DNA of 22,556 bases from Rikenellaceae bacterium (GTDB lineage Bacteria; Bacteroidota; Bacteroidia; Bacteroidales; UBA932): contig CAAGFN010000174.1 in the NCBI GenBank assembly GCA_900769145.1, positions 1 to 22,556 on the forward strand, read 5' to 3'. Shown in pieces: positions 7,964-15,475 of the stretch. The position numbers were made by a program, and so were the translations under genes. The notes below the pieces were generated by a model. The model had not been told where the DNA came from. It saw only the letters and a program-made list of their open reading frames with translations, and searched no databases. Every line of letters begins with the position of its first letter. Within the stretch, counting starts at the first letter, position 1.

Positions 7964-10186
7964 TTAAGCCATCAATATTTCATTCATCCAGTGATTGTCG
8001 AGTCTTAACCCAATGTGCTCGTCATATTGTGCCCTATCTTTGATTAGATAAATTCCTTCTATGACTTCTTCAACAGCTTCATAATTCAATAATGTTTGGA
8101 AATCACGTTCGTGAATATTCACGCTATATTGCGACAATTGCTTCATCAGATGGTAAGATATTCCTTCAGTTTTTAGACGCTCAACAAGCTTGATGCTATC
8201 TTCCATATTGACGATAACAGATTTTCCAGCTTCTTCAATAAGTCTAAACTCTTTGGACGCCTCTTCAAAACACATTTCAGCAGGTTTATATAAAAGGTCT
8301 TTAATCCTTTTTTTGTCAAATGTCTCTTTACGGCTGTATAGTTGTCTAAAATATTCAGTCATAGTTTCCGGGGCAAACCAGTCATTGGATCTTGGCAAAT
8401 TTAGCCTTGCATTGTTTGCATCATTTATGTTTCCATGAAGAATATGCTCTTTGCTTAGACTAAATACGTATGTGGTAGCCATATCCAGTTTTCCTTCACG
8501 ATTGCATCTTCCCGCTGCTTGAAGAATAGAGTCAAGACCAGCCTCTTGTCTATACACAACAGGAAAGTCAATATCCACTCCGGCTTCTATCAATTGGGTA
8601 GCCACAACCCTAATCATAGTCTCCGAATTATCCGACAATGCTTGCTTGATCTCCTGAATGGTTTTGGAAACATGACGGGGGCACATCATTCTTGACAGAT
8701 GAATGGTCAAGCCCTCCTTCGGAAGTCGCTCAAATATCTCCCTTGCATCATTGCGGGTATTTACTATACACAACACTCTATCATGGCGCGAGAGTCTCTC
8801 AGCTATCTCATCATACGTGCTGCCTGTGTCATCTATCTCAAGAGAGACTCTTCGCAATTTATCGTCAAGGGCATATTCCCCAGGTATTATTTCAGTTATA
8901 TTGTCTATCCCCCGAAAAGCGGCATTAGGATTGCAGCCCTCTATCAGACCACTGAGCACAGGCTGACTCGCCGTAGTAAACAATACTGATATTCCAAACA
9001 TTCTTTCATAAGACTTTAATGCATCAACAATTGGTTGAAGGAATTCCGTTGACAAAGTCTGAACTTCGTCGAGTATGATTACGCTATTGGCGATGTTGTG
9101 CAACTTGCGACAGTCTGATGGTTTATTGCTGAATATTGACTCAAACAGCTGTACATTAGTTGTTACGATGATAGGATAATCCCAATTTTCTGTGGCTGTC
9201 TTTGCTCTATTACGCAATGATGCGTCTTTAATTGTAAGTGGGTCAAAGTTGCTGTGATGTTCCAGGACGTTTTCCTCTCCAAAGATACCTTTTAGGATAT
9301 ATGCTGTCTGGACAATAATACTGGTATATGGAATAGCAATAATTATTCTTTCCATTCCATTATGGACAGCATGCTTCAGCGCCCATGCAACAGACGAAAG
9401 CGTCTTCCCACCTCCAGTGGGCACCGTCAAGCTATAAAACCCCTTAGGGTTTGTACTCATATCAAGACTTCTTTCATATACCTCCTTGCGAATTTTATTC
9501 ACCTTCAGTGTTGCAGCGTTTTTTTGCAACGAATCCATATGCGCCAATAATCTGTCGAGGAGGACTTCCATTGAGGTTTTGCATCCTCTTGCTGCATAGG
9601 CATCTGGATTCATGAATGCCTCTGTGTCCAAATAGTCAGCATCTACAAGACAAGAGAATAGCATACGAGAAAGGTGGTTAAATCCTTCTGCTGTCAGTTT
9701 ACAACCAGGGCTCTCTAACGGTTCTTTTACATTATTTACATCAATTTCCAAAGGTAATTGTCTATGTAACAATTGTTCCAGTTCACAATAATCATACAGT
9801 CCCCTATGATGCGCTGCTATCTGATTGCAAAAAAGATTGATTGCACTCTTTCCATATATATTTAAAGCTATGATTGCACCGACATAAGCGTGACTCTTTT
9901 CTTCTATCTTGTAATCTTTATTGTCAGCAATCCCATTGATATCTCTAATGTACTTTTGGAATTGCTTTTTTTCTTTTCCCTTGTCATGCAAGATACCGAG
10001 CACATATCCCCATGTACCCATGCCAAACTCACTTGCAAACGTCCTTGCAAGTTTTGCTACGCCCAAACTATGCTCCTCATTGTTCTGAAAGGCCTCAATC
10101 TCTCCGTTCGAACTAGTCCGGATGTGTGAAATACATATATTGTTATCAATTACCATGACTTGTCTTTTGTCCTGATATAATCGCAT
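7964..10186 (-). CDS. cas3: CRISPR-associated helicase/nuclease Cas3 (type I-C)
   Basis: Cas3 is recruited by target-bound Cascade and degrades the displaced strand with an HD nuclease coupled to a 3'-5' SF2 helicase. The 740-aa product has HD-domain residues H39, H67-D68 (GILHDKGKEKKQF), H99 and H126-H127 (AAHHRG). Helicase motifs follow: Walker A TVPTGGGKT (254-262), a DEVQ-type Walker B (373-376), motif III FTTASQP (403-409), motif V with TQLIEAGVDIDFP, and motif VI QAAGRCNREG (556-565). All catalytic parts appear present. The ATG at 10186 has an AGAGG-like ribosome site a few bases upstream. An in-frame ATG at 10156 is the alternative. The gene overlaps the end of the upstream regulator by 41 bp, which implies coupled expression. 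Confidence 0.97.
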   Translation of the reverse strand: MRLYQDKRQVMVIDNNICISHIRTSSNGEIEAFQNNEEHSLGVAKLARTFASEFGMGTWGYVLGILHDKGKEKKQFQKYIRDINGIADNKDYKIEEKSHAYVGAIIALNIYGKSAINLFCNQIAAHHRGLYDYCELEQLLHRQLPLEIDVNNVKEPLESPGCKLTAEGFNHLSRMLFSCLVDADYLDTEAFMNPDAYAARGCKTSMEVLLDRLLAHMDSLQKNAATLKVNKIRKEVYERSLDMSTNPKGFYSLTVPTGGGKTLSSVAWALKHAVHNGMERIIIAIPYTSIIVQTAYILKGIFGEENVLEHHSNFDPLTIKDASLRNRAKTATENWDYPIIVTTNVQLFESIFSNKPSDCRKLHNIANSVIILDEVQTLSTEFLQPIVDALKSYERMFGISVLFTTASQPVLSGLIEGCNPNAAFRGIDNITEIIPGEYALDDKLRRVSLEIDDTGSTYDEIAERLSRHDRVLCIVNTRNDAREIFERLPKEGLTIHLSRMMCPRHVSKTIQEIKQALSDNSETMIRVVATQLIEAGVDIDFPVVYRQEAGLDSILQAAGRCNREGKLDMATTYVFSLSKEHILHGNINDANNARLNLPRSNDWFAPETMTEYFRQLYSRKETFDKKRIKDLLYKPAEMCFEEASKEFRLIEEAGKSVIVNMEDSIKLVERLKTEGISYHLMKQLSQYSVNIHERDFQTLLNYEAVEEVIEGIYLIKDRAQYDEHIGLRLDNHWMNEILMA

Positions 10187-11141
10187 TCATCCTCTTTTCT
10201 TTGCCAAGAGTCTCAGGGAACAGATATTCTCCCCAACCTTCTTCTCTTGGATTGTCTTTGATTATTGATTCGAACCAATGGACATAATAATCCCTGTCAA
10301 TGATACCCAAATCATAAGCCTCATGAACAATGGCAGCAACGGAGATACCGTATGTTTCACGAAGGTCAATCAACTCGTCAATATACAGTTCTTTCCTCTT
10401 TGAACCGAATATCTCCTGTTTGAACGTCATTTCGGGGAAAAGGAAAAAGCAGGCGAATTTGTTGCACAATTTTTCTTCATCCATATTTCCAGGGAACTTG
10501 AACAGTAAATGGGCCAGTTCATGAATTGCCGTAAAACGTAATCTTTCCACAGTAGTTTTTTCTTTTCTTGTGTCAAGAATTATTAATGGATATTTGTTGT
10601 CCACCCATGTACTGAGTCCCAGAATCTCGTCCGGAAGCTTGTATTCGAAAATCCAAATACCACGTCTTTCCAATAAACGAAAGACACTTGGAATTGCTCC
10701 GTCTCCGCAAGACCAGGCACGCCTCAGAGCATCGGATGCTGACAATACATCATCCAAACCAGATAGAGTTTTGCCTAGCAGAGGGCAATCGAAGTCAATG
10801 TTCAACTGTAGCTTATTAGCATTTACTTTGAATCTTTCTGCATGGAATAGAATGATGCTTTCGATATCACGCAATTCTTTTTCCGTGAGTTTGCGTTGCG
10901 AACTTTTGCGGAGTTTAGGTATATCTATTGACATACCTTCACCAGTGAAGAATTGCTTGGGTACGCCCATTGCTTCAGCTAGATAATCCATTCTTTTAGC
11001 GCGAGGCGACATCGTTCCCTGTTCATATTTTGAAAGGCTCTGCTTCGTTACACACGAGTGCATCGCAATTGAAAGTTCATCAAGAGAAAATCCCAAAACC
11101 TCCCGTGCTATTCTAAGTCTATATGGTATAAAAGTTTTCAT
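10146..11141 (-). CDS. XRE HTH plus ImmA/IrrE (M78-like) metallopeptidase fusion, first gene of the cas operon
   Basis: The 331-aa protein fuses a Cro/C1-type helix-turn-helix (residues about 4-65, LRIAREVLGFSLDELSIAM then KQSLSKYEQG) to an ImmA/IrrE-type zinc peptidase domain (about 175-300). The zinc motif is HELAH (207-211), with E223 in DEEKLCNKFACFFLFPE as the likely third ligand. Relatives include ImmA of ICEBs1, which cleaves the ImmR repressor, and IrrE of Deinococcus, which cleaves DdrO. Here sensor/protease and DNA-binding domain are one chain. The start at 11141 is chosen because the -7 box at 11149-11156 would lie downstream of the longer start at 11162. The stop lies inside cas3. 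Position suggests it autoregulates and controls the cas operon; this is inferred. Confidence 0.9.
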   Translation of the reverse strand: MKTFIPYRLRIAREVLGFSLDELSIAMHSCVTKQSLSKYEQGTMSPRAKRMDYLAEAMGVPKQFFTGEGMSIDIPKLRKSSQRKLTEKELRDIESIILFHAERFKVNANKLQLNIDFDCPLLGKTLSGLDDVLSASDALRRAWSCGDGAIPSVFRLLERRGIWIFEYKLPDEILGLSTWVDNKYPLIILDTRKEKTTVERLRFTAIHELAHLLFKFPGNMDEEKLCNKFACFFLFPEMTFKQEIFGSKRKELYIDELIDLRETYGISVAAIVHEAYDLGIIDRDYYVHWFESIIKDNPREEGWGEYLFPETLGKEKRMNAIISGQKTSHGN

Positions 11142-11143
11142 AT

Positions 11144-11180
11144 ATTGACAAATATATAACATTTATTACAAAATGTCAAT
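11144..11180 (-). promoter_or_regulatory. Promoter and candidate operator of the XRE-cas operon
   Basis: On the minus strand TTGACA (11179-11174) is followed after 17 nt by TATATTTG (11156-11149), which matches both the Bacteroidetes TAnnTTTG -7 box and a sigma70-like arrangement. The predicted start of transcription is near 11145, giving an almost leaderless message for the ATG at 11141. A perfect inverted repeat ATTGACA-N23-TGTCAAT (11144-11150 and 11174-11180) covers the -35 box and the -7/start region, as an operator for a dimeric HTH regulator would. Half-site centres are 30 bp apart. Confidence 0.6.
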
Positions 11181-11327
11181 TTTAAGTAATGTGAAAAATT
11201 AAATGCTTCAGATTTGAAAAGATTTTCGAGTTAAGATTTTCCTCCGAAGAGGGAGCATAGCAGCACCTACGTGACTGATGAGAAAGAATCGCAGTTTTAA
11301 AAACCTATGATTTATCACTATTATTTG

Positions 11328-11335
11328 TATATTTG
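11328..11335 (+). promoter_or_regulatory. -7 element of the parA operon promoter
   Basis: TATATTTG matches the Bacteroidetes -7 consensus TAnnTTTG and ends 24 nt before the parA ATG. The -33 TTTG element is not clear. The rest of the intergenic region between the two divergent operons (11181-11327) shows no gene or obvious RNA. Confidence 0.6.
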
Positions 11336-11359
11336 CCATGATAATGTCTATAAAGGAAT

Positions 11360-12136
11360 ATGGGAAAAGTCATAGCAATAGCCAACCAGAAAGGCGGCGT
11401 GGGCAAGACCACGACGGCGATTAACCTAGCCGCATCCCTGGCTGTCCTCGAGAAGAAGGTCCTGATAATAGATGCCGACCCTCAGGCCAACACCACATCG
11501 GGACTGAACTTCCCGCCGGACAACGACGAGAAGCGCACTCTCTACGAAGTGCTCATTGCCGAGAGGGATATAGAGGATGTGCTGGTGGGCACGGAAATGG
11601 AGGGACTTCATCTCATACCTTCCCACATCAATCTCGTAGGCGCAGAAATAGAACTTCTGGACAGCGAGGAACGCGAAACCATACTGAAGAAACAGCTCGC
11701 CAAGCTCAGGGACAGCTACGATTTCATCATCATTGACTGCTCCCCTTCCCTCGGACTGATCACCGTCAACGCCCTTACCGCGGCCGACTCGGTACTCATC
11801 CCGGTACAGCCTGAATTCTTCGCGCTCGAAGGCCTCGGCAAACTGCTTCAGACCATACGTCTGGTCCAGGCCGGACCGAACCCCGAACTCACCATAGAGG
11901 GCTTTGTGGTAACGATGTTCGACGGCAGGACCAAGATTCACAGCCAGGTGGTCGCCCAGTTGCGCGAACACTTCGGAGAAATGGTGTTCAGCACTCTGAT
12001 ACAGCGCAACATACGCCTGAGCGAGGCGCCGTCCCACGGCAAGCCAATAGTCCTTTATGACGTAATGTGCAACGGCACCTCGAATTACCTCAACCTGGCC
12101 AAGGAAATCCTCGCCCGTAACCCGGAAACAAAATAA
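11360..12136 (+). CDS. parA: Chromosome partitioning ATPase ParA (Soj)
   Basis: ParA is the Walker-type ATPase that binds nucleoid DNA nonspecifically when ATP-bound and, with ParB at parS, moves the replication-origin region apart. The 258-aa product has the deviant Walker A KGGVGKTTT (11-19, signature lysine K11 and K16), a second motif with DADPQANTTSGL, and a Walker B-like IIIDCSPSLGL region near residue 130. Length and lack of an N-terminal HTH point to the chromosomal Soj type, not a plasmid ParA. It is followed by parB after 12 nt and starts the GC-rich housekeeping segment right next to the CRISPR-Cas island. Confidence 0.96.
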   Translation: MGKVIAIANQKGGVGKTTTAINLAASLAVLEKKVLIIDADPQANTTSGLNFPPDNDEKRTLYEVLIAERDIEDVLVGTEMEGLHLIPSHINLVGAEIELLDSEERETILKKQLAKLRDSYDFIIIDCSPSLGLITVNALTAADSVLIPVQPEFFALEGLGKLLQTIRLVQAGPNPELTIEGFVVTMFDGRTKIHSQVVAQLREHFGEMVFSTLIQRNIRLSEAPSHGKPIVLYDVMCNGTSNYLNLAKEILARNPETK

Positions 12137-12148
12137 CAGCAGATACAG

Positions 12149-13081
12149 ATGGCAAAACAGACACACGGACTCGGTAAAGGGCTCGAAGCCCTGCTGGGAG
12201 GCGGCGCAACGGACCCCTCGCAGTTCAGAAAGCCGGTCGGATACATAAACAAGGACGTAGTCACCAGGGGCAAGCCCCTTTCATCCAACGGGGATATAGT
12301 CAGAATACCGGTGGATATGGTGGAACCGAATCCCTACCAGCCCCGAATGAGCTTTGACAACGAGGCACTGAACGAACTGGCCGACTCGATAAGGACACTC
12401 GGCCTCATCCAGCCTATCACAGTCAGGAGAAAATCGGACGACCGCTTCCAGATTATCAGCGGCGAACGCCGTTTCAGGGCCTGCCGGCTCTGCAATATGG
12501 AGATGGTTCCGGCCTACGTCATGGAGGCGGATGACCAGGGTATGCTGGAAATGGCCATAGTCGAGAACATCCAGAGGGAGAATCTCGACCCTATCGAAGT
12601 CGCCATGAGCTACCAGAGACTGATAGACGAGTGCCGCCTCACCCAGGAGCAGATGGCAGAAAGGGTGGGCAAGAAGAGGGCATCCGTGACCAACACCCTG
12701 CGCCTGCTCCGCCTTCCGGCAAAGGTGCAGCACGACCTGAAGGTGGGTCTCATCAGCGTAGGACACGCAAAGGTCATACTCGGTGTCGATGACCCTTCCC
12801 TGCAGGAGAAGCTCTGCGACCTGGTGGTGCGGGACGGTCTCTCCGTCAGGCAGCTGGAAGAGAAGCTGCGCAAGCTTATGAACGCCGGCGAAAAGGACGA
12901 GAGCCAGGTGCGTGAACTTCCGGAACACTGCTACAGGGTACTGGAAATCATGGGCAAATATTTCGACAACAACATATCGCTGAAAAGGAATGACGCCGGC
13001 AAAGGTTCCATGACCATCAGGTTCGGAAACGACGCCGAGATGCAGCGTTTCCTGCAGGCGCTTGAGAACGCCAAGCTTTAG
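12149..13081 (+). CDS. parB: Chromosome partitioning protein ParB (Spo0J)
   Basis: ParB is a CTP-dependent DNA clamp that loads at parS and spreads, and it stimulates ParA. The 310-aa protein has the N-terminal ParA-interacting region (HGLGKGLEALLGG), the CTP-binding motifs GERRFRA (105-111) and ENIQRENL, a central HTH (LTQEQMAERVGKKRASVTNTLRLLRLP, about 154-180) and a C-terminal dimerisation domain. It is co-transcribed with parA and ends 1 nt before the DUF5683 gene. No convincing parS was found in the window. Confidence 0.96.
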   Translation: MAKQTHGLGKGLEALLGGGATDPSQFRKPVGYINKDVVTRGKPLSSNGDIVRIPVDMVEPNPYQPRMSFDNEALNELADSIRTLGLIQPITVRRKSDDRFQIISGERRFRACRLCNMEMVPAYVMEADDQGMLEMAIVENIQRENLDPIEVAMSYQRLIDECRLTQEQMAERVGKKRASVTNTLRLLRLPAKVQHDLKVGLISVGHAKVILGVDDPSLQEKLCDLVVRDGLSVRQLEEKLRKLMNAGEKDESQVRELPEHCYRVLEIMGKYFDNNISLKRNDAGKGSMTIRFGNDAEMQRFLQALENAKL

Positions 13082-13082
13082 A

Positions 13083-14075
13083 ATGCGCCTCCGCAGAATC
13101 ATAGCGATAGCAATCAGTGCATTCCTGTGCCCTGTCCTGGCTCAGGCCCAGTTCAAGGAACAGGCCTTCACGCAGAGCTATGTCGATGAGAACGACAGCA
13201 CGGCATTCAAGGACAGCACGGACAAACTCTTTTCCTTCAAGGAATATTTCGGAGCCCTCGGCCACAAGAACACGATGAAGATAGGCAATATGTTCGCCGG
13301 CTCCGTCGTGCTGCCGGGAACTGCCCAGATCTACAACAGACAGTACTGGAAGCTGCCGATTATATATGGAGGACTTGCGGCCTTCGCGGGCTCTGGAGGC
13401 TACTATCTCGGCAGATACCAGAAGACGGTCAAGGCCGAAGCGGCCTGGCAGGCTGACAGGAGCGCCTTCCTCGAAGCCAATCCCGGATTGAGCTACGACG
13501 TGCCCCAGCCCCTGCTCGATACCCGTTCGAAAACTATGGGAACCTGGCTTATGGTGGGCGCCGGAGTGGTTTACTGGGCATCGCTGATGGACGGCGTGGC
13601 CAGCTACAAGAGCGACCAGAGCCCACTTCCGGGAAGGGCGACCCTCTATTCCATACTCCTTCCCGGACTCGGACAGGCGTATAACGGAGAGTACTGGAAG
13701 ATTCCCGTCTATTACACGGGACTGATGATTTCCGGCTACTGCCTTTACAACTTCAATCTCAACTACAGGAGATTCAAGAACATACACAATATGGCCACCG
13801 ACCCGAACGTGGAATACGACGGCTCCATCAGCGGCGAAACAGCAAAATACTACAGGGACGTTTACCGCCGCTACCGCGACTATTCCATCGTTGCAACCGT
13901 AGCCGTATATCTGCTGCAGGTCATCGATGCGAACGTCTTCGCATATATGCACGACTTCGAAGTGAACGACAACCTCACCCTCGACATCAGTCCTACCATA
14001 ATAAACCCGGACAACTGCTACGCGTTCAACCCATCCCAGAGTGCGGTAGGGCTCAGTCTGGGACTCCGCTTCTGA
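13083..14075 (+). CDS. DUF5683 domain membrane protein
   Basis: This 330-aa protein starts with a signal peptide or membrane anchor (RRIIAIAISAFLCPVLAQAQ). It contains two copies of the motif PGxxQxYNxxYWKxPxxYxG, at about residues 78-97 and 196-215, each followed by a hydrophobic segment. This is the DUF5683 family, which in Bacteroidetes often follows parAB and precedes an MltD-like gene. Its biochemical role is not established. The ATG at 13083 is preferred over one at 13062 because it begins the signal peptide directly and lies 1 nt after the parB stop. The upstream stretch is the parB tail read in another frame. It is likely an envelope protein. Confidence 0.88.
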   Translation: MRLRRIIAIAISAFLCPVLAQAQFKEQAFTQSYVDENDSTAFKDSTDKLFSFKEYFGALGHKNTMKIGNMFAGSVVLPGTAQIYNRQYWKLPIIYGGLAAFAGSGGYYLGRYQKTVKAEAAWQADRSAFLEANPGLSYDVPQPLLDTRSKTMGTWLMVGAGVVYWASLMDGVASYKSDQSPLPGRATLYSILLPGLGQAYNGEYWKIPVYYTGLMISGYCLYNFNLNYRRFKNIHNMATDPNVEYDGSISGETAKYYRDVYRRYRDYSIVATVAVYLLQVIDANVFAYMHDFEVNDNLTLDISPTIINPDNCYAFNPSQSAVGLSLGLRF

Positions 14076-14077
14076 GA

Positions 14078-15475
14078 ATGAAAATGACTGAAAAAAGCAT
14101 ACTGGCGCTGCTGCTGTGCGCATTCATATCATCCGCAAACATATCCCTGGCCCAGAGCAAGGCCCAGCTGAAAGGTGAAAACGAAGTGCTGAAAGAGAAA
14201 CTCGACTCTCTGACAAAGCTCGTGCAGCGCTACGAACTCAATCTGCAGGAGAGCCAGGCCCGGCTCGAGGAGGCGTTGCGGCGTGAAGAGGAAGCCAGCC
14301 GCAAAGCGCTCCCCAATGCCGCCAACAGCATGGAAGCGACGGATAGCCTGCTGAGCAGGTGGTATATGATGGGCAGCGAGGAGGACGAGGACGTGGAACT
14401 CGAAAACGTGGACTCGATACTCTTCGACTCCGATGTCCCGGATTCGGTGTACATACGGCGCATAAAGGATATGAACTGCTTCATACAGCTTGCCTACAAC
14501 GACGTCGTACGCAACTATATTATATTGTATTCGAAAAAATACAGCAGGAATATGGGCAGGCTTCTCGGCCTCTGCGAGTTCTATATGCCTGCCATACGAG
14601 AGTGCTTCAACCGCTACGGCCTGCCCGAAGAGCTGGCGATGATGGCACTCATCGAGTCCCACCTCAATCCACAGGCGACCTCGAGGGCCGGAGCCAAGGG
14701 AATGTGGCAATTCATGTACCCTACCGCCAAGAAATACGGGCTTACGATCAATTCCTTCGTGGACGAAAGAATGGACGTCAGCAAATCGACGGATGCCGCA
14801 GCCCGCTACCTGAGGGACGCGTACAAGATTTTCGGCGACTGGAACCTCGCCATATCGTCCTACAACTGCGGAGCCGGCAACGTGCGCAAGGCGATAGCCC
14901 GCAGCGGCGGCAAGACCGGTTTCTGGGACATATATCCCTACCTGCCCCGCGAAACCAGGGGCTATGTGCCCGCCTTCGTAGGCGCCCTCTACGCCACTCA
15001 CTATCACAAAGAGCACGGAATCGAGGTACAGCCTGCCTCCCTGCCTGTGCACGTGGACACGTTCCACGTAAACAAGATGCTGCATTTCAAGCAGTTGCAC
15101 GATGTGGTAGGAGTCAGCGAAGAGGAACTGCGGAAGATAAACCCCCAGTATCCGCACGACATCGTGCCGGGCAACCAGCGCAGCTATGTGCTGCGTCTGC
15201 CTCACGAATATACTCAGCGCTACATCGAATTTGAGGATTCCGTCTATCGCTATCAGGCCGACACCCTCTTCTCTCCGGTCAACATAAAGAAGATAGAGGA
15301 CGGAGCCACGGGCAGCGGGGAGCGCATAGTCTATACGGTCAAGAGCGGCGACACACTGGGTCATATCGCAGCCCGCTACCACACCAACGTAAAGGCTCTC
15401 CAGAGGTGGAACAATCTCAAAACCACCAATCTGAGAATAGGACAGAAGATTTACATCTATCCGGGCCGACGCTAG
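14078..15475 (+). CDS. mltD: MltD-like membrane-bound lytic murein transglycosylase with LysM
   Basis: This enzyme cleaves the MurNAc-GlcNAc bond of peptidoglycan, forming 1,6-anhydro ends, during wall remodelling. The 465-aa protein has a signal peptide (about 1-25), a coiled-coil segment (about 28-76, LKGENEVLKEKLDSL), and an SLT lysozyme-like domain (about 165-300). The catalytic glutamate is E193 in MALIESHLNPQATS, with GAKGMWQFM and the AISSYNCGAGNVRKAI motif. The C-terminus is a LysM domain (about 418-463, YTVKSGDTLGHIAARY) that binds glycan. It follows DUF5683 by 2 nt. The stop TAG is shared with the convergent gene through a CTAG palindrome. MltD as the exact orthologue is by architecture. 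Confidence 0.92.
   Translation: MKMTEKSILALLLCAFISSANISLAQSKAQLKGENEVLKEKLDSLTKLVQRYELNLQESQARLEEALRREEEASRKALPNAANSMEATDSLLSRWYMMGSEEDEDVELENVDSILFDSDVPDSVYIRRIKDMNCFIQLAYNDVVRNYIILYSKKYSRNMGRLLGLCEFYMPAIRECFNRYGLPEELAMMALIESHLNPQATSRAGAKGMWQFMYPTAKKYGLTINSFVDERMDVSKSTDAAARYLRDAYKIFGDWNLAISSYNCGAGNVRKAIARSGGKTGFWDIYPYLPRETRGYVPAFVGALYATHYHKEHGIEVQPASLPVHVDTFHVNKMLHFKQLHDVVGVSEEELRKINPQYPHDIVPGNQRSYVLRLPHEYTQRYIEFEDSVYRYQADTLFSPVNIKKIEDGATGSGERIVYTVKSGDTLGHIAARYHTNVKALQRWNNLKTTNLRIGQKIYIYPGRR

Noticed and set aside
15060..15074. A parS-like stretch, GTTCCACGTAAACA, within mltD near parAB
   Set aside because: It lacks one base of the symmetric parS centre and does not form the required palindrome, so it is probably chance.
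12281..15382. Long open frames antisense to parB, DUF5683 and mltD
   Set aside because: They mirror GC-rich coding genes, have no family features, and the sense genes are clear.
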